A stretch of 64,000 nucleotides of DNA from Sceloporus undulatus (taxonomy: Eukaryota > Chordata > Lepidosauria > Squamata > Phrynosomatidae). Shown one piece after another: positions 34,031 to 46,900 of this stretch. The position numbers and the translations under genes are program-made. Numbering within the stretch: position 1 is the first letter of the stretch; every line of letters starts with the position of its first letter. The notes beneath the pieces were generated by a model. That model made no database searches and was not told the origin of the DNA. It saw only the letters and a list, made by a program, of their open reading frames with translations. The DNA is taken from the NCBI RefSeq assembly GCF_019175285.1, contig NC_056527.1, positions 120,925,273 through 120,989,272 on the forward strand. Reading direction: 5' to 3'.

Positions 34031-34550
34031 TAAAATAACTATAACATGACAATTTACCTCACCGGCTTGCATTTTCTCAAGGTGTTGTTGGTGTGTTGTT
34101 CTCTGTAGGGATACCTACGGACGAATGGCAGTCATGACTGGTGGGAGAAGAACTATGAAAACCCAAGGGACAAAGAAAGCAGTGCAACCAGACCTGGTGA
34201 GAGACGCTCTTGCAGAGGTGCAAAAGCTTAATGGGGGAGGATTGTCATGTTCTGGGCCCTTATGCAAAGGCTTTAGCTCTGGTTACTGCTGCGGCCAACT
34301 GACCAGCTGGTCTTTAGACAATGTGAGGAGTGGTCTAATTTAAGGGCTGTGAAGTCACTCCACTGGCATCCTGCAAATCTGCTCTCTCTCTCCAAGGACC
34401 AGCATGTTTTCCGGGCAGAGTTTCACTAATGGCCATCCTTTGTAAGGCAGGAGGCTGGAAGGCTTCCATCTGAAGTGTATACAACATCCCATGGGGATGC
34501 CCCAAAACTGGATGTATTTCTCTCTGTTGGCGTATGTGCCTTCTGGGCTG

Positions 34551-34689
34551 CATCCACGCTGCAGAAATAATCCAGTTTGACACCACTTTCACTGTCATGG
34601 CTCCGTCCTGTGGAATGCTGGGGGTTGTAATTGGTTGTGGCACCAGAGCTCTCCGACAGGGAAGGCAAAATGTCTCAGAAAACCACCGT
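34551..34689 (+). mobile_element. palindromic MITE, left arm
   Basis: Left arm of the same MITE as 49747-49968: cacgctgcagaaataatcca, then gtttgacaccactttcactg, then gctccgtcctgtggaatgct. The right arm is missing. Confidence 0.65.
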
Positions 34690-34808
34690 TTTCTCCGAAA
34701 GGTGTCTGCAGCACCTGGGATTCCTTGGAGGTCTCCAATCTAAGTACTAACAAGAGCTTAGCTTCCAAGATCAGATAGGATCTGGTGCCTTTAGGGTATT
34801 TAGACTTT
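34690..34808 (-). repeat. 5S rRNA-derived SINE, head
   Basis: Read on the minus strand, the segment contains gatcttggaagctaagct then gttagtacttagattggaga. Compare 5S rRNA gatctcggaagctaagcagg and gttagtacttggatgggaga. Since only that part of 5S is present and it joins SINE-like sequence, it is a 5S-headed SINE and not a 5S gene. Confidence 0.8.
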
Positions 34809-35289
34809 TTTATTTATTGAATGTATGCCCTACCGTTCTCCTGCAATGTGCTCCAAGGTGGTTAAAAGGTTTTCCCTATTGCTCCTTGCAATCCTCATGA
34901 GCCCTCCCAGGACTTGTCCATCAGAGCTGTGTGTATGTGTGTTTTGTACTGTCTTTGCTGAGTTTGTGCCTTTCTCATGAGTTCATTCTCCACAATTAGC
35001 AGGGTCACATTCCTGACCCCATGAATGAAATGACTTCACCAGGTTGCCTATATTTTCCCTGGGACACGTGGCTGAATCCAGGCAGGAGGCCAGGGCCCAG
35101 ATATCAAGATGATAGCCACCCAAATTCTGGCTCCCTTGGATGGCACACATCATTCCAACATGCCATCCTTGCTACTGGGCTATTGTTACAGCTGCCGGGC
35201 TGTTATTTCCTGAAGAAAGAGAGGCAGTCTCTTTTCTCCTCTGTAAACACGCTCATAGTGTCAAATCAGTCCAAAAACCTTTACACACA

Positions 35290-35345
35290 AAACCACCTCT
35301 GACTATTCCTTGCCTAAGAAAACCCTATGAAACTCATGGGAAAAG
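35290..35345 (+). repeat. 5S-type SINE, 3' part
   Basis: ctattccttgcctaagaaaa followed by ccctatgaaactcatggg is the tail of the 5S-headed SINE. The stretch 34809-35289 shows only a short LINE-tail-like fragment at 34812-34870. Confidence 0.5.
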
Positions 35346-36530
35346 CTCCTTTGAATAAAATGTGGAGCTAATTCACTGCACCACTGACATGATGGGACCT
35401 CCCCAGCTACACTGCATACAAATAGGATGAAAACATTTCTTAATCTATGTACCATCCTGGGAACCAAAAGCGGTTGTGGCATGATTTGGTGGGAAATATT
35501 CCCCATATTTCTCTGCAGAATGCATGGAACGTCTTTTGGTCTCCATGCATTTTGCCAACAAAAATGTATTCCAGATGGACCTTCGGTGGCCTTTCAGGTG
35601 GCTAGGCAGCAATGGTGTGCATCATTCAGTATCTCTGCCTCTCTGGTTCCTCATTGACCTACCCACCCAGATGTGAAATCCTGTGATTTCACACACAGTT
35701 TATCAGCCTTCGTCTTCCATCGGGCAACACTTGTGTGTTGTTGGTTGTTGGGTGGTTGATGAGCCTCTCCAGCAACAGCAAGACACAAGGATTTGCATCA
35801 GAAATACTCTGAAAGTACCACTCTGACTCACCCTGATGCAAGGGAAGGAAATCATGGTCACAGTGTTGCAAGCTATGGAAGAGGTGAAGATCTATCTCTT
35901 TCTCCCCAATGATTTCCTCTCGTGCCACAGCACAGGGACAACAACATCATCAAGGGACTTTAGGCACAAACTTTGGGAACCACTGATGTAACCCTAAATC
36001 AGATTATCTGTTGTCTGTGTTGTATGTATTCAGACCATGGGATCTCGTATGCACCCCGAAGGGCTCAGAATGTATTTCAAGGTGCAGTATTTGGCATCCT
36101 GGGTGGGAAAAGCTACTTTAAGAAAGCAAGTTTCTACTTCTTTTAGCTTTGGCAAGAAACACTAGAGTGAAACAACAGTAATTATAATATTGTCCAGCTT
36201 GCAGAAAGCAGGGCCTGTCTCTTGGACACAGGGGCAGCAGCTGTGTTGCAGAAACCTTATCCTGGCATTTAATGAGCTTCTGTGCTCAGAAAAAGCAGCC
36301 AGACGTCATGGTGGTAGACACAGGGCTCCCACTTCACGCATGGGGGCAGATATTTTTTGCCCTGTCACACATTCTCCAGATAGCTCAGCTGCCTTTTTGC
36401 ATTTCTGTGGGTGGTGGGACCTCATGGCTGTTTACTGCCACCTTCTTTGTTATGAAGCCTCTTACCCAACATCAGCCGCAGTGGTGATGGCCAGCTCTTC
36501 GGTCCTGAATCTGCACAACTCATCAGTCCC
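35346..36530. other. intergenic, nothing recognised
   Basis: About 1.2 kb of mixed sequence without a supported exon or clear repeat. Confidence 0.4.
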
Positions 36531-36539
36531 AATCAGCAT

Positions 36540-36855
36540 TGTAGCACTGTTGAAACTAACTGAAAGAAAAGTTGGCAGCATGAGCTTTCCTAGGCTTAAG
36601 TCTACTTCCTCAGATCCATTTAGATGCAATAATAATAATAATAATATGCAGAGGGATCTTGTAGCACCTTTGAGACTCACTGAAAGAAAGAAGTTGGCAG
36701 TATGAGCTTTTGTAGACTTAAGTCTACTTCCAGATTTAAGTCTACAAAAGCTCATGTTGCCAACATTTTTCTTTCAAAGGTGCTACAAGATCTCTCTACA
36801 TACTGACTCTACAGACTAACACAGCTATATCTTTGGGTTTCTTACTGCCTCTGCA
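36540..36855. mobile_element. palindromic repeat pair (hairpin at 36646-36802)
   Basis: A first partial copy (36540-36625) is followed by a full palindrome. The left arm gatcttgtagcacctttgag ... gagcttttgtagacttaagt is matched by the reverse complement at the right, with arms of about 68 bp around a short spacer. Fragments of the same family occur at 50928-51030 and about 43085-43145. Probably a MITE. Confidence 0.6.
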
Positions 36856-36962
36856 ACTTAGCTAGGTGTATTCAATGTTATGTTATACTGTATAAAAAGC
36901 CATACAATACAGGGTTCTGCCAGTAAGAATTAAATCTGAATGAATCAATCCAAATGAAAATA

Positions 36963-37230
36963 CAGTCATCCCTCCACGTTTGTGGCTTTGACTTTTGCAG
37001 ATGTAATTATTCATGGATTTGATTAATATGTTCTATCTAGGAATCCTCAGCACAACTCTGTGGTCAATGTCCATCAGAAATTGCGCTGGAGTACCTAGAG
37101 ATTCTTAGAGAAAACACTTCTCTAGGCAGTTGTAGGTCCTCCAATGCAATTTATGGTCAACGTCCAGCCAACGTCAACCACCGACTTGTGCTGGAGAACC
37201 TAGAGATTGCTAGAGGGAACCCCAGTGTAC
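36963..37230. mobile_element. second copy of the ctagagattc MITE
   Basis: Starts cagtcatccctccacgtttg and contains the same ordered blocks as 22140-22410 (gattaatatgttct, tcctaggaatc-like, acctagagattctta). Confidence 0.6.
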
Positions 37231-38242
37231 AGGGCCCACTATACAGGACTGCCATACTAGGGGGAAAGCATTCCTCATTCCACACCAGCTTTCTTTGTTC
37301 CTTGTTCCCTTGGATACTATCAGGGTACTGACCTACACACACATGCGCCAGCCTGCTAAGCAAGGAAGCAGAGCCATCTCTTCAACAAATGTCAAATTGA
37401 TTGGCCCCAGAGCTCATTTGAGACTTATGGGCAGAAGAGCCCAAAGCAATGCAGCAAAGTTGATTTGAAAACTCCAGTCACACAAGAGGGGCCTCACAAC
37501 CTGCTCTGTCCTCTCCCGGTTGAGGATTGTTGTGGTCTTTAACTGCAGATCTTTTTGTCTACCAAAGGCGTTTGTGTGCAAGATGCAACCAAAAGTGGCA
37601 GCAAGTCCTCTCTTGGTGTAGAAAAACCGGGATTTTCTAAAAAGCCTTAAATAGTGCACATGTTCCTTCATGTTCCCCATTGACTTACAGCAACCCCTTC
37701 CCTTTTGGGAATGAAGATCTGGGCCCTAATATTATTTCCAAATGCATCTAGTGAATATCTTCATCCCCATCCTCTTTTCCTCTGGCTAATAAAACCTGAA
37801 AAGAAATAAAACCTGCCCACCGTGTGGCTAAGAAGCAGGATGCTGGATGGGACCCAGGGCTGAGCTTTCATCCATGCCATTTCCTTGGGTTGCCAGATGC
37901 CAAGAAGCATAACGTCTCTTGCTCTCCAGGCTTTTGGAGCAGGGGATTTAAACGGAAAGAGCAAAGACGACTTGTCTTCCTCCTGCTTTACTACTGGGGG
38001 ATTCCTGCCAATGTTCATCCTCTTTGTCTCCTTGCCCTCTTTATCATCCTTCCCCAGTCCCTTAGAGATCTTCTTTAGATGTCTCTCTTAACTTGCTCCC
38101 TGTTTTCTATGAATGCTGGCGTTCGGCCCAGGAGGATTAGGGGATATACTTGAGAGTCCTGCAGAGACAGGAGGTGAAGGAAGCAATGTTCCTGGATACG
38201 GTTCTGAGCTAGTGGAGCAACCCAACCAGCCCCAGGCATTAC
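37231..38242. other. intergenic, nothing recognised
   Basis: About 1 kb without supported exon or clear repeat. Confidence 0.4.
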
Positions 38243-39610
38243 ATCTCTGCTTACAAATTCAGCTTGCCTCTCTGAAAGTGTCTTGCATGTGGGTTTAAGT
38301 TTTGGAAACCAAGGGCCCTTCCACATTACATAGTTATAGCACCACAGTTCTACTTGATCTGAAATGACTACTTCCTGTAGTTTGGTGAGGAGGCACCAGA
38401 GGTCTTTGCCTGAGAATCATAAATCCCTTTCCTAAACTGCAGATCCCTGGGGAAAGGGCCATGGCATTTAAAGTGGAATCATAGCACTATAGTTTGTGTC
38501 ATGTGAAAGTGTGTCCCAAGTACAGTATTGCCAGATGGGGAGAGGGTCAGTTCTCAGTCTTGGCCCAGTTATTTGCCATAGCACATGATTGTCCTCACTT
38601 GTGTACCTTGCGTTTAGCATGCTTTGTTCTGCTAGTGTTCTTTGGATGGTAAAGACAGGCTTGGGAATACCCATTTCCCCTTCAATGTCTTCTTATTTAC
38701 CCCATTGTTGTGCTGCAGCTGGAGATTACCCCCTGGAGTGAAGATTGCATTGGCAAGCAGCTTAGTCATTTCATTTCACAAAAAGCCAACAATTACCGCT
38801 CTGAAAGCCATTGTCAAAAGAAGGTTAAAAGTCAGTTGATAACAAAAGGACACATAATGAATGCAATGCAATAAGCATGTTTTATGTGCTTTTCTAATGG
38901 GGGAAAACAAAGTACAGGTAACATGATCCTTCAGACACATTACAAGTACAAATTACCTTTGGGAGTATATGTGTGTGCATATATTTTAATGAGAGAGGTT
39001 TTGCATCTCCTTTTCAGACATGATTTTATCAAGTCTGTGTGTTATGGTGCTCCATAGAAGCACAGCATCTGGTTCCAGCCACAGACAGTCACTCCATTTA
39101 CATTTTATTATTGCTACCATAACCCAAATAAAAGATACCATAACCCAAACGGAAGCACAGGAGATAGTTTTATAGATCCATCCCATAGATATTCTCTGAC
39201 GTTCGTCCAAAACCAAGTTCATGAAGTTGTCCTTTAAAATCTTGTGCAACGAAGAGTCTGGGATTAAGACAGACACTCTGTGAAGTAGTTTTTTAATGTG
39301 TTTTGGGGGCTGTGAAGTGTATCTCCACCAGTGAAAGTCACAAATGACTGGGAGCAAGGCTGGGAAAGATCCCTTCTTCAATCCTTGGAGAACTGCTACC
39401 AGTTGAAGGTGCAACTATTTGACTAAAAGGGTCTTTGACCAACGTAAAGCAGCTTCAACAGTCAAAGAATGAATCTGCCCTGGGATGTGATAAAAACAAA
39501 TCATAAAATATGATAACTGTGTAATGTGGAAGGGCCCTTAGTTTCCAAAACCTAAGTCCGCATGCAGGATACTTTCAGAGATGCAACTTAATCACAATGT
39601 AAACCCTTAG
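38243..39610. mobile_element. foldback element with 142-codon internal frame
   Basis: Arms at about 38267-38340 and 39514-39590 are inverted copies over about 74 bp with about ten differences, mostly transitions. Both include gggcccttccacattaca. A shorter palindromic MITE (38313-38520) begins at that same sequence. Between the arms a minus-strand frame of 142 codons (38986-39414) encodes no domain that I recognise. The arrangement suits a DNA transposon or a foldback insertion. Confidence 0.5.
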
Positions 39611-39782
39611 TTTATAAATTCCCTTTTCCCAAATTGGACTAGTGATCCCTGAAGTCTCCCTCATTTGGAAGTGGGACACACAGATAGGAAATCTATGATC
39701 TTTTGTCCTTCACACCCCTGACTTTTTCTTTGGGTTTAACATATAGATAAGAAGGGGAGTTCTTTGCTTGGTTTAAGTGACT

Positions 39783-40029
39783 GTTGTTGTTGTTGTTGTT
39801 GTGTTCCTTCAGGTTGTTTCCAACTTACAGTAACCCTAAGGCAAACCTATCATGAGGTTTTCTTGGCAAGGTTTGTTCAAAGGAGGTTTACCGTTGCCTT
39901 CCCCTAAGGCTGAGGGAGTGTGACTTGCCCAAGGTTACCCAATGGGTTTGATGGCTGAACTGGGAATTGAACCCTGGTCTCCAGAGTCATAGTCCAACAC
40001 ACAAACCACAATGCCATGCTAGTTCTCAC
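39783..40029 (-). repeat. tRNA-derived SINE, near full length
   Basis: It starts at a (TTG)n tail and runs through caggttgtttccaacttaca, gaggttttcttggcaagg and cccaaggttacccaatgg to the inverted head caaccacaatgccatgct-like end. One of the most complete copies in the window. Confidence 0.85.
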
Positions 40030-40421
40030 TGGCTTAAGTTATGAACTCCTTGCAAACACCCAAAGGTCCTGGTGGCAGGATTTCACATACTATTTGTTTT
40101 GATAAATTTATTAGAACAAGCATAGCCATCCCCAGAGAGGCCCAAAGTGTTGCTGAACGGTAGACAGAGAGGATGTGATCTGAACTATGATGTTAAATTT
40201 TCCAAGTGGTATAAAAGCTGGACTCTGAGAAACATTCAGTGTCTCAGTTTGGACCTTTCCAGGTGGACCTGTTTTTTGCTGCAAAAAGCAACTTTTTTCC
40301 TTACACCTTACTCACTATTCTGCAAATTTGGACCCTTTTAGCTGGGCAATAAATCTCATTCTTGCGACAGGATGAACTTCATGAACCCCAAACTAGTTTC
40401 CAGAGTGGTAAGGGTCTAGTG

Positions 40422-40622
40422 AGAGCCAGTGTGGTATAGTGGTTTGAGCATTGGACTATGACTCTGGGGACCAGAGTTCGAATCCCTGCTTGGCCATGGA
40501 AACCCCTGAGTGAGCTTGGGCAAGTCACACTCTCTCAGCCACAAATCTTGTTGAGAAAACCCCATGATAGGGTCACTTTAGGATCTCTGAAAGTTGAAAA
40601 CAACTTGAACAGGCATAGGCAC
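40422..40622 (+). repeat. tRNA-derived SINE, near full length
   Basis: The head is gagccagtgtggtatagtgg (A box) and gagttcgaatccc (B box). The body has cttgggcaagtcacactctc and the tail is gttgaaaacaacttgaacag. It gives the clearest view of the tRNA-like head of the family. Confidence 0.9.
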
Positions 40623-42935
40623 AGCATTCATACTAATATCTTGGGTTCCCAAACAAGTGTTAAAAGGAGAGGGAGGCAAGAGCCAATGAACACACTGTCT
40701 TTATGGAAGTTGCATGCCAGATTTCCAAAAAGCAACACAAACATGTTTATAATTTATGACGGAACATATTTTCCCCAATTTAAGTGGTTTGGATCAGGTA
40801 GGGGGTGACCCAGATGCAATGTTTTGGAGAAATAACTCCCCTTCAAAACAATTCCCCTCATATTTCCACTGTAATAAAATGAGGGAAGAGATGTGGACAA
40901 CAGGGAAAAAAGAGAAAAATATACATAACACTTGGATGGGAAAACATGAAAGACATACGGTAAGAAGGAGAAACAATTAAAAGCAGTTAATTTTCCCTTT
41001 TCAAATGTCATTTAAAACAAAATTGGCGGTTGTTTGAAGGGAAGGGAAAGGAATTACATTTGAAGCAAGATACTGTATCGAGTAAGGGGAATAAATTACG
41101 TTTATTTAGAGAGTTACTTTCCAAACTCTGAAGTGCAGAAATATTTTCCAAACACTGTTCACACACAGACACTATGGATTAGCGGCTTCTGTTAAACAAC
41201 ATTGGCCTGTTTGTAAGCTGGCATTTTATCAAGACATTTCTTTCTTTCTCAAACCTTTCCCTGCACAGAAAATTAGCATCTCAGGGACTAAGGTCTTTTG
41301 TTCTGTCAGACTGGCACATAATTTGCTTTTCTCTCTCCTTTTTTTTTAGAGCTTCAGGGCTTCTCTGGAGCTCTTTCCTCGTGTCCCAGAGGAGCAGCCG
41401 AGCGAGGAAGGAAACCAGGCCGGCCTTCTTGATAAGGGGCTTACGTTGGCCCAGCGCCAGGTCCAGGGTGCCAGTTCCTGCCAGATTACGAGGTGAGCTC
41501 CAAACGGAAAAGAATGGGCTCCTTTGTGCAGGAAGGCCATGCTTTCCACATTGGGATGGAGGAGGCAGGTAGGATGCATGCATGACGCATGGAGAGCAAA
41601 ATAGCAGAAATGGGGAGGAAAGACAGTGTGCAGTTAAACTGTGGGATTCACTGCCACAAGGTGGTTACTACTCATAGGAGATCCTCAGACGGGAAAAGGA
41701 CATCCTTGTCCCGTTCTTCCCATGTGATTGTGGGACAGACTTTCATGTTATGTTGCACTTATCCAAACACTGCCCCGTCCAGGAAGCGTGATTGACTGCA
41801 ATTGTGACGGCGCCCCGATCCTGTCATTGTCCCGTCATTGAAGTGGAATTGTCCTGGCACTTTGTATTAATGGGTTGAATCTCCATTGTCCACACACATC
41901 CTGAATGCACCCAATGAAGTTTTGTGGGGAGCTGCCAAAAAGCCACTTCGTCTGGGAAGATCAATATGAAGTTTTATGCCACGTTTAAAAAAAAAAACTG
42001 TTTTAAAAAAGAAAGAGTGAAAGAGAAGGAGAGAACAGAAAGTTTAGGGAAGTTAAGTGATGTATGAAAGATATAAGATTATTTCATTTTTATATCACTT
42101 TTCTCCCAAAAAGTCAGCCAAGGTGCCTCACAAGATAAAAACACTTTAAAAACTTCACAAATGTTTTTTAAAAAACAATTAATGCAGTTAAATAATACAG
42201 TTAAAATAGTATACAGTTAACATTAAAAACATACAAAAATTAAAAACATAAAATTGGGAGTTGGGCAACATTGGGGAACACAAGGGAGATTTCAAGGGCC
42301 ACAGAAGCAGAGTCCAAGGGCCACAGTTTGCCCATCCTTGCATTAAAACAAGCACCTGCGATGTGGAGTCCTGGGGCTGCATTTGACCACAAAATTGTTC
42401 CTGTGGCCTTTGACCCCTTCAGACACCCCAGACCACTGCTAAGTCAGATCTCAGCCAGAGCATTAGACATTAGGTGATGCTTTTTGCCTTGACATTTCAT
42501 GTGTGTGTGTGTGCTTGCAGGCTTTCCCTTCCTTAGCCATCCCCCATCTGCCACGCAGAGAGAGTCCTGGAGCCCTCAAATTGGTTTACGGTGGCAAAAA
42601 TTCCCTGTAAGCAGATGAAAGAATCAGGAGCTGCTAGGTAAGCTGGCAGTGTTGCCTTAGGCCCATTAATATGGCACGTTGTCTCCAAGATCCCTCGCTA
42701 AGAGCTGGGCAAGCTCCCCATAGATCCGCTTAGCAAGCCCACACGCCATCTGTCACAAGCCGCTGCTGGGGGTGGAAAGAGCAAAGCCAAGCAAAAGTGC
42801 AGGCAACACACCGGATGATGGGGGCTTATGCTGGCTGGGGGTTTCCCAAGTGACACTTAAAAGCAAAAGACTGGCCCAAGTCGGAAACATAGATGTAACA
42901 TGCTCCCTTGCTAAACCAGCCCTTTGACGGTTCAG
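40623..42935. other. intergenic, mostly unassigned
   Basis: About 2.3 kb with no supported exon. A minus-oriented LINE tail (ttttatatcacttttctccc, 42075-42180) is the only repeat recognised. Confidence 0.4.
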
Positions 42936-42939
42936 ACTG

Positions 42940-43080
42940 ACTGTACTGATTTTGCCATTTTCTATAAGGGATACCATGTTACTATGCCATTGTATTTAAT
43001 GGGACTTGAATATCCACGGATTTTGGTGTCCATGGGAGAAACTGGAACCAAATCCCAGTGGATACCAAGAGCCCATTGTA
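42940..43080. mobile_element. MITE with ccacggatttt/gtggataccaag ends
   Basis: gactgtactgatt at the left, then ggacttgaatatccacggat and, near the right end, cccagtggataccaagagcc. This is a mariner/Tigger-like nonautonomous element as far as can be judged. Confidence 0.45.
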
Positions 43081-43682
43081 TAAATCCACTTCTTCAGATG
43101 CAGTACAGACTGACGTTTATATCCATGAAAGCTCATGCTAAAATAAAAACTAGTTAAGTCATAAATGTGCTGCCACATTCCGTTTTTCTCCCTCTTTTTC
43201 CCTCCATGATGATACTTCCAAGAAGACATCAATATTTTGTTATCCATGAGCGAGTGGCAATTCTGTGCCTCCTCCTTCCAGGGCTAAAACAGAGCAAGAG
43301 GGATGCCTATTCCCCTCCTCACTCCTCCTGCTCCACTTCTTATTAAAAAAAGATGAAATACCCTGATGGTGGTTGTTCAGGGCAAAGCACAATCTGGAAA
43401 GGTGAGGTCAGAGCATACCACTTTCCAAAGGCAGGGCCATTATTCTTGCTGTCAGAGTAGCAATCAGGCCTGGATTAATTTCAGGAGATTAACACAGAGA
43501 GAGGGAGAGAGCTCTTGTTAACATTAATTAGAGATGGTTTGGATTGGAAGAAAGGAGGAGAATGGAAGGGCCCTGCCTCCTGGGATCTTGCATCTTTGGA
43601 GAGGATTGCAAGCACTCGTTTCATTTAGTGCCTTTGCATGGCTTGTTTTCACTTTTCAAGGGAGAGTGTTTAAAAATGGAAA

Positions 43683-43699
43683 CACACACACACACACAC
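43683..43699 (+). repeat. (AC)n microsatellite
   Basis: Short ac tract. Confidence 0.85.
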
Positions 43700-43753
43700 T
43701 CAGGGGAATCATTAACCATCATTAATGATCCTTCCATTTCAGCTGTTTTGGAG

Positions 43754-43913
43754 GATTTAAAAATGTAAACCTTGCACCATTGCAATCTTTCCAATAATGT
43801 CCCACACAACTGTGAGTATGAGTGAAGAGTGTGTGTGTGTGTCATTCATACACAAAGTAATGTTGGACATTATTGGAAAGATTGCAGTGGTTCAAGGTTT
43901 TCAGTTTTAAATC
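43754..43913. repeat. long near-perfect hairpin, 160 nt
   Basis: The left arm gatttaaaaatgtaaacctt ... caatctttccaataatgtcc is mirrored by the right arm over about 75 bp. The longest uninterrupted stem is TGCAATCTTTCCAATAATGTCC (as 43791-43802 plus neighbours). A short (GT)n stretch forms the loop. No related copy was seen in the window. Confidence 0.8.
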
Positions 43914-46900
43914 ATATATGTATATTGGGGTGCCTCCTTGTGTACCCTGAAAGTGAATTTCTAACCCAGTATAGGTCAACGTCTTTTGTCTATTTTCTTT
44001 CTCAAGGGTCCCCAACTAGATCACCTTTTGTTTTCCCCAAGGAGGAAACTAGTGGAGTTTTCTCTGGAAAGGTTCAGGAGCACTTTTCCTTCCAAGTGAA
44101 ATGCCTCCATGTGGCATTTTGTGTACCTATAAATCTTTCCCTTGTTGTAGCCCCGCCTGATCTGTAGTTGCCTTGCCGGACTCTCTCTGGGAGCCATGGC
44201 CCTCTGTGCAAACAGGTTTATTGCTCAGCGTCTCAGATTCTGAGCTGAATGAACCCCAGCAGTTGGAATGGGTGAATGGGTCATGGGAACTGCCTTCAGT
44301 CTGCCATTGATTAGCTTTGTTAAAATGCACACACACACACTCCTTTCCCTCCCACTTGACAAACACAGATAATACCTAAAGGCTGCAGAGACTCCATTTA
44401 TCAGAATGAATGTCAGGAGGAGTGATCATTTTACACACAGAGGAAACCTGAAGCCAAAGAAAGTTTCAGGAGGTTGTTGCATACCCTCCAATATGTTATA
44501 ATTTGATATGTAAACCGCTTTGATCTGGAGGAAAGGTGGTATATAAATAAAGGTTTTATTATATTATTTATAATTGCCCTGATTTGGGAGGCTCAATGAG
44601 GTATGCAGAACTATGATTTTGTTGACCCCATGTATAAGATCTCTTTAAGTCCCCACTGTTCTCCACTGCTCTGTTCTGATCCTACAGGCTTAGGCCCATG
44701 GCCTCTGGTTAAGAGTCCAAGCATCTGGCTTTTGGTCTTTCTCTCTTTCTACTGCCTTTGTGTTTCCTAACATTACTGTGTTTTCTAACGATTCATGTCT
44801 TCTGATACAGCTGACTATTCACTGAGCCCTGGACCTACTATAGAGCCATTTTAGCACCTCTATGGCTACTCCATGCCTGGTGGAGAGAGGAAGGAGCTTG
44901 AAGAAGCATCTGGCTATGACCATGTAGCCAGACACAAAATGATTGCATCACCTGTTCAGAACTGCTGGATTCCCAGGAGGTCTTACTAGGTAACACAGTC
45001 ATTTTGTACCTGGCTACAGGGACCCAGCCAGCGAGACACATCTCCAATTCTTTGTGTTTTCCACCAGACACAGAATAGCTGTGGGGTGCATGCTGCAGAG
45101 GCTCTGCAGTGAGTCTGACAGGAAGATTTTGGTCTGGTGTGGAGGGAAGTTGGGAATACCAAAGTCCAGGGTGAGCAAAATGACATGCATAGGCCACTAA
45201 GGAGATTCTGCTAACATTTCCAGTCCTCTTGCTGCTTTACACTTTCCAGATCAAAAGCTTTGCTGCATCATTTCCCCTCCTGCCATCCTGTTTGAGAAAT
45301 CCTGCACCAGGTCCGACCAAGGAAGGAGGCGTGCCATGGATATTTGCAGTATTCCTAATATGGGGTGGGTTCTGTGCCCCAAAGCCCAGCGAATGTGGAG
45401 GACCTATTATTATCACCAAATAGTTACCAAAGCAGCCAAATCCCTGCTCCCTTCCACTTTGCTGTCTTTGCTGCACCAAATGCAACGGTGCTCAGCGTGG
45501 GTGAAGTGGGTCACCGTTCCACGGCAGGCCCAAGATAAATATCTCTGTGGTTGGCTGGGATGTAACCAAAGTGGGTCAGGAAAGAGTTAATGATTACAGG
45601 GAGAGGAGTGTTTCCAAAGTCTTGTGGTTTGCCACCTGCCCTGCCCTGTGTTGTTATGAGCATGGATCACCTGGCATTCCTCTCGTAAACTGAGAGCTGC
45701 AACTGGTCTTACCCGAAAGTCTGGAAGATTGAGTTGTTTCTTAGATTGACAGGAGCAGGCCTTGCCAGCCTCCGGTGGTGTTAGCAGGACTCCCTGTACT
45801 CCATGGCAGGAGACCAATGCCCATTATGGCCCAGTTTTTGCAAGATGGAGGAAGATGATAATCCCTAATAATCAGCCTCTGTGCAATGTTGCAGAAGAAT
45901 TGTTATTCTGCAGGGAAATAAATGTGGATCTTTTCCTCTCTGCAAGTTTTCTGCTCAGAAAATGGCTTTCCTTTTTTGGAAAACAGTTTCCTGTAAGGAG
46001 AAGAGAAAACACTTTTTTGTACAAAAACTTCATGGGGATTTCTTCACAGAATCATTTCTTTGCAATACTTCAGACTGTTCAAATCGGGAAGACTATATGA
46101 CAGAGGGATATTCATTTTCTTCTGCAGAAGAGAGAAAAGTACAGTGATGATTCCTCCTGACTTGCAAAGATGAAATAATGGGGGATTTCCAACCTTACTG
46201 TCTCATGTCCTGATAGACAGGATGGTGGTAGCCATGCCTAGTTCTTGCCTCCTGTGCCCCTGGACACTAAACTGTGGACTTGGGCCAACCTCCCCGATGC
46301 CATTAATGTAGGTTTGACTTCTGTGTGAGGAAGAAAGATAGGCAGAGCCTTCTCATCTGTCCCAGAAAAGCATCAGAGTTCAGGTTAGGTTTGCCAACTG
46401 ACCAGACAAATCACAGCCTGGTTTGCTTTTATGCCGATGTCCCAAAAGTGGGCAGTGAAAGCTTTTGAGAAATAGCATCACCTGCAAATATTGTCACTTT
46501 CACCAAGCAGCTGTTCAATGCACACGGCCATTATGAAAGTTGCCACCCTTAGTCCAGATTAATTTTTCCAGACTGCCAAGCCGTATGCCCCAGATTTGGG
46601 TCTTAAACAGGATTAGAATTTGCCCAACTGCAATAATGGGCATTGTCTTTTCCCAATCACAAATGAGGTTGGATATTTCTCTTTTGGGGAAGAAAATTCT
46701 AGCATCGCTTTTAGTGAGATGATGGGGAAGAAGATAAGGATGAGTTTTGCAATTTGTGCAGCAGGAGTAGAAAAGTATAAAAAATGCTAGGATAAAACAG
46801 TTTTCATGAAACATTGGCATCTATGCAGAAAATATGGTTTGCCATTCACAAAAAACTGGGGGAACATAAGCCTGAAAAAGTTGTTGAAAATGGGGATGTA

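Noticed and set aside
34690-34808. 5S rRNA gene on the minus strand
   Set aside because: Only a central part of 5S is present, with many changes. It joins SINE sequence, so a 5S-headed SINE fits better.
36190-36705. 171-codon plus-strand frame
   Set aside because: It runs from unique sequence into the palindromic repeat and an AAT tract. No domain and no splice context.
38986-39414. Resemblance of NFMNLVLDE in the foldback frame to the Sm motif of SNRPE/SNRPG
   Set aside because: Only about nine residues match. The surrounding Sm1/Sm2 residues are missing, so this is likely chance.
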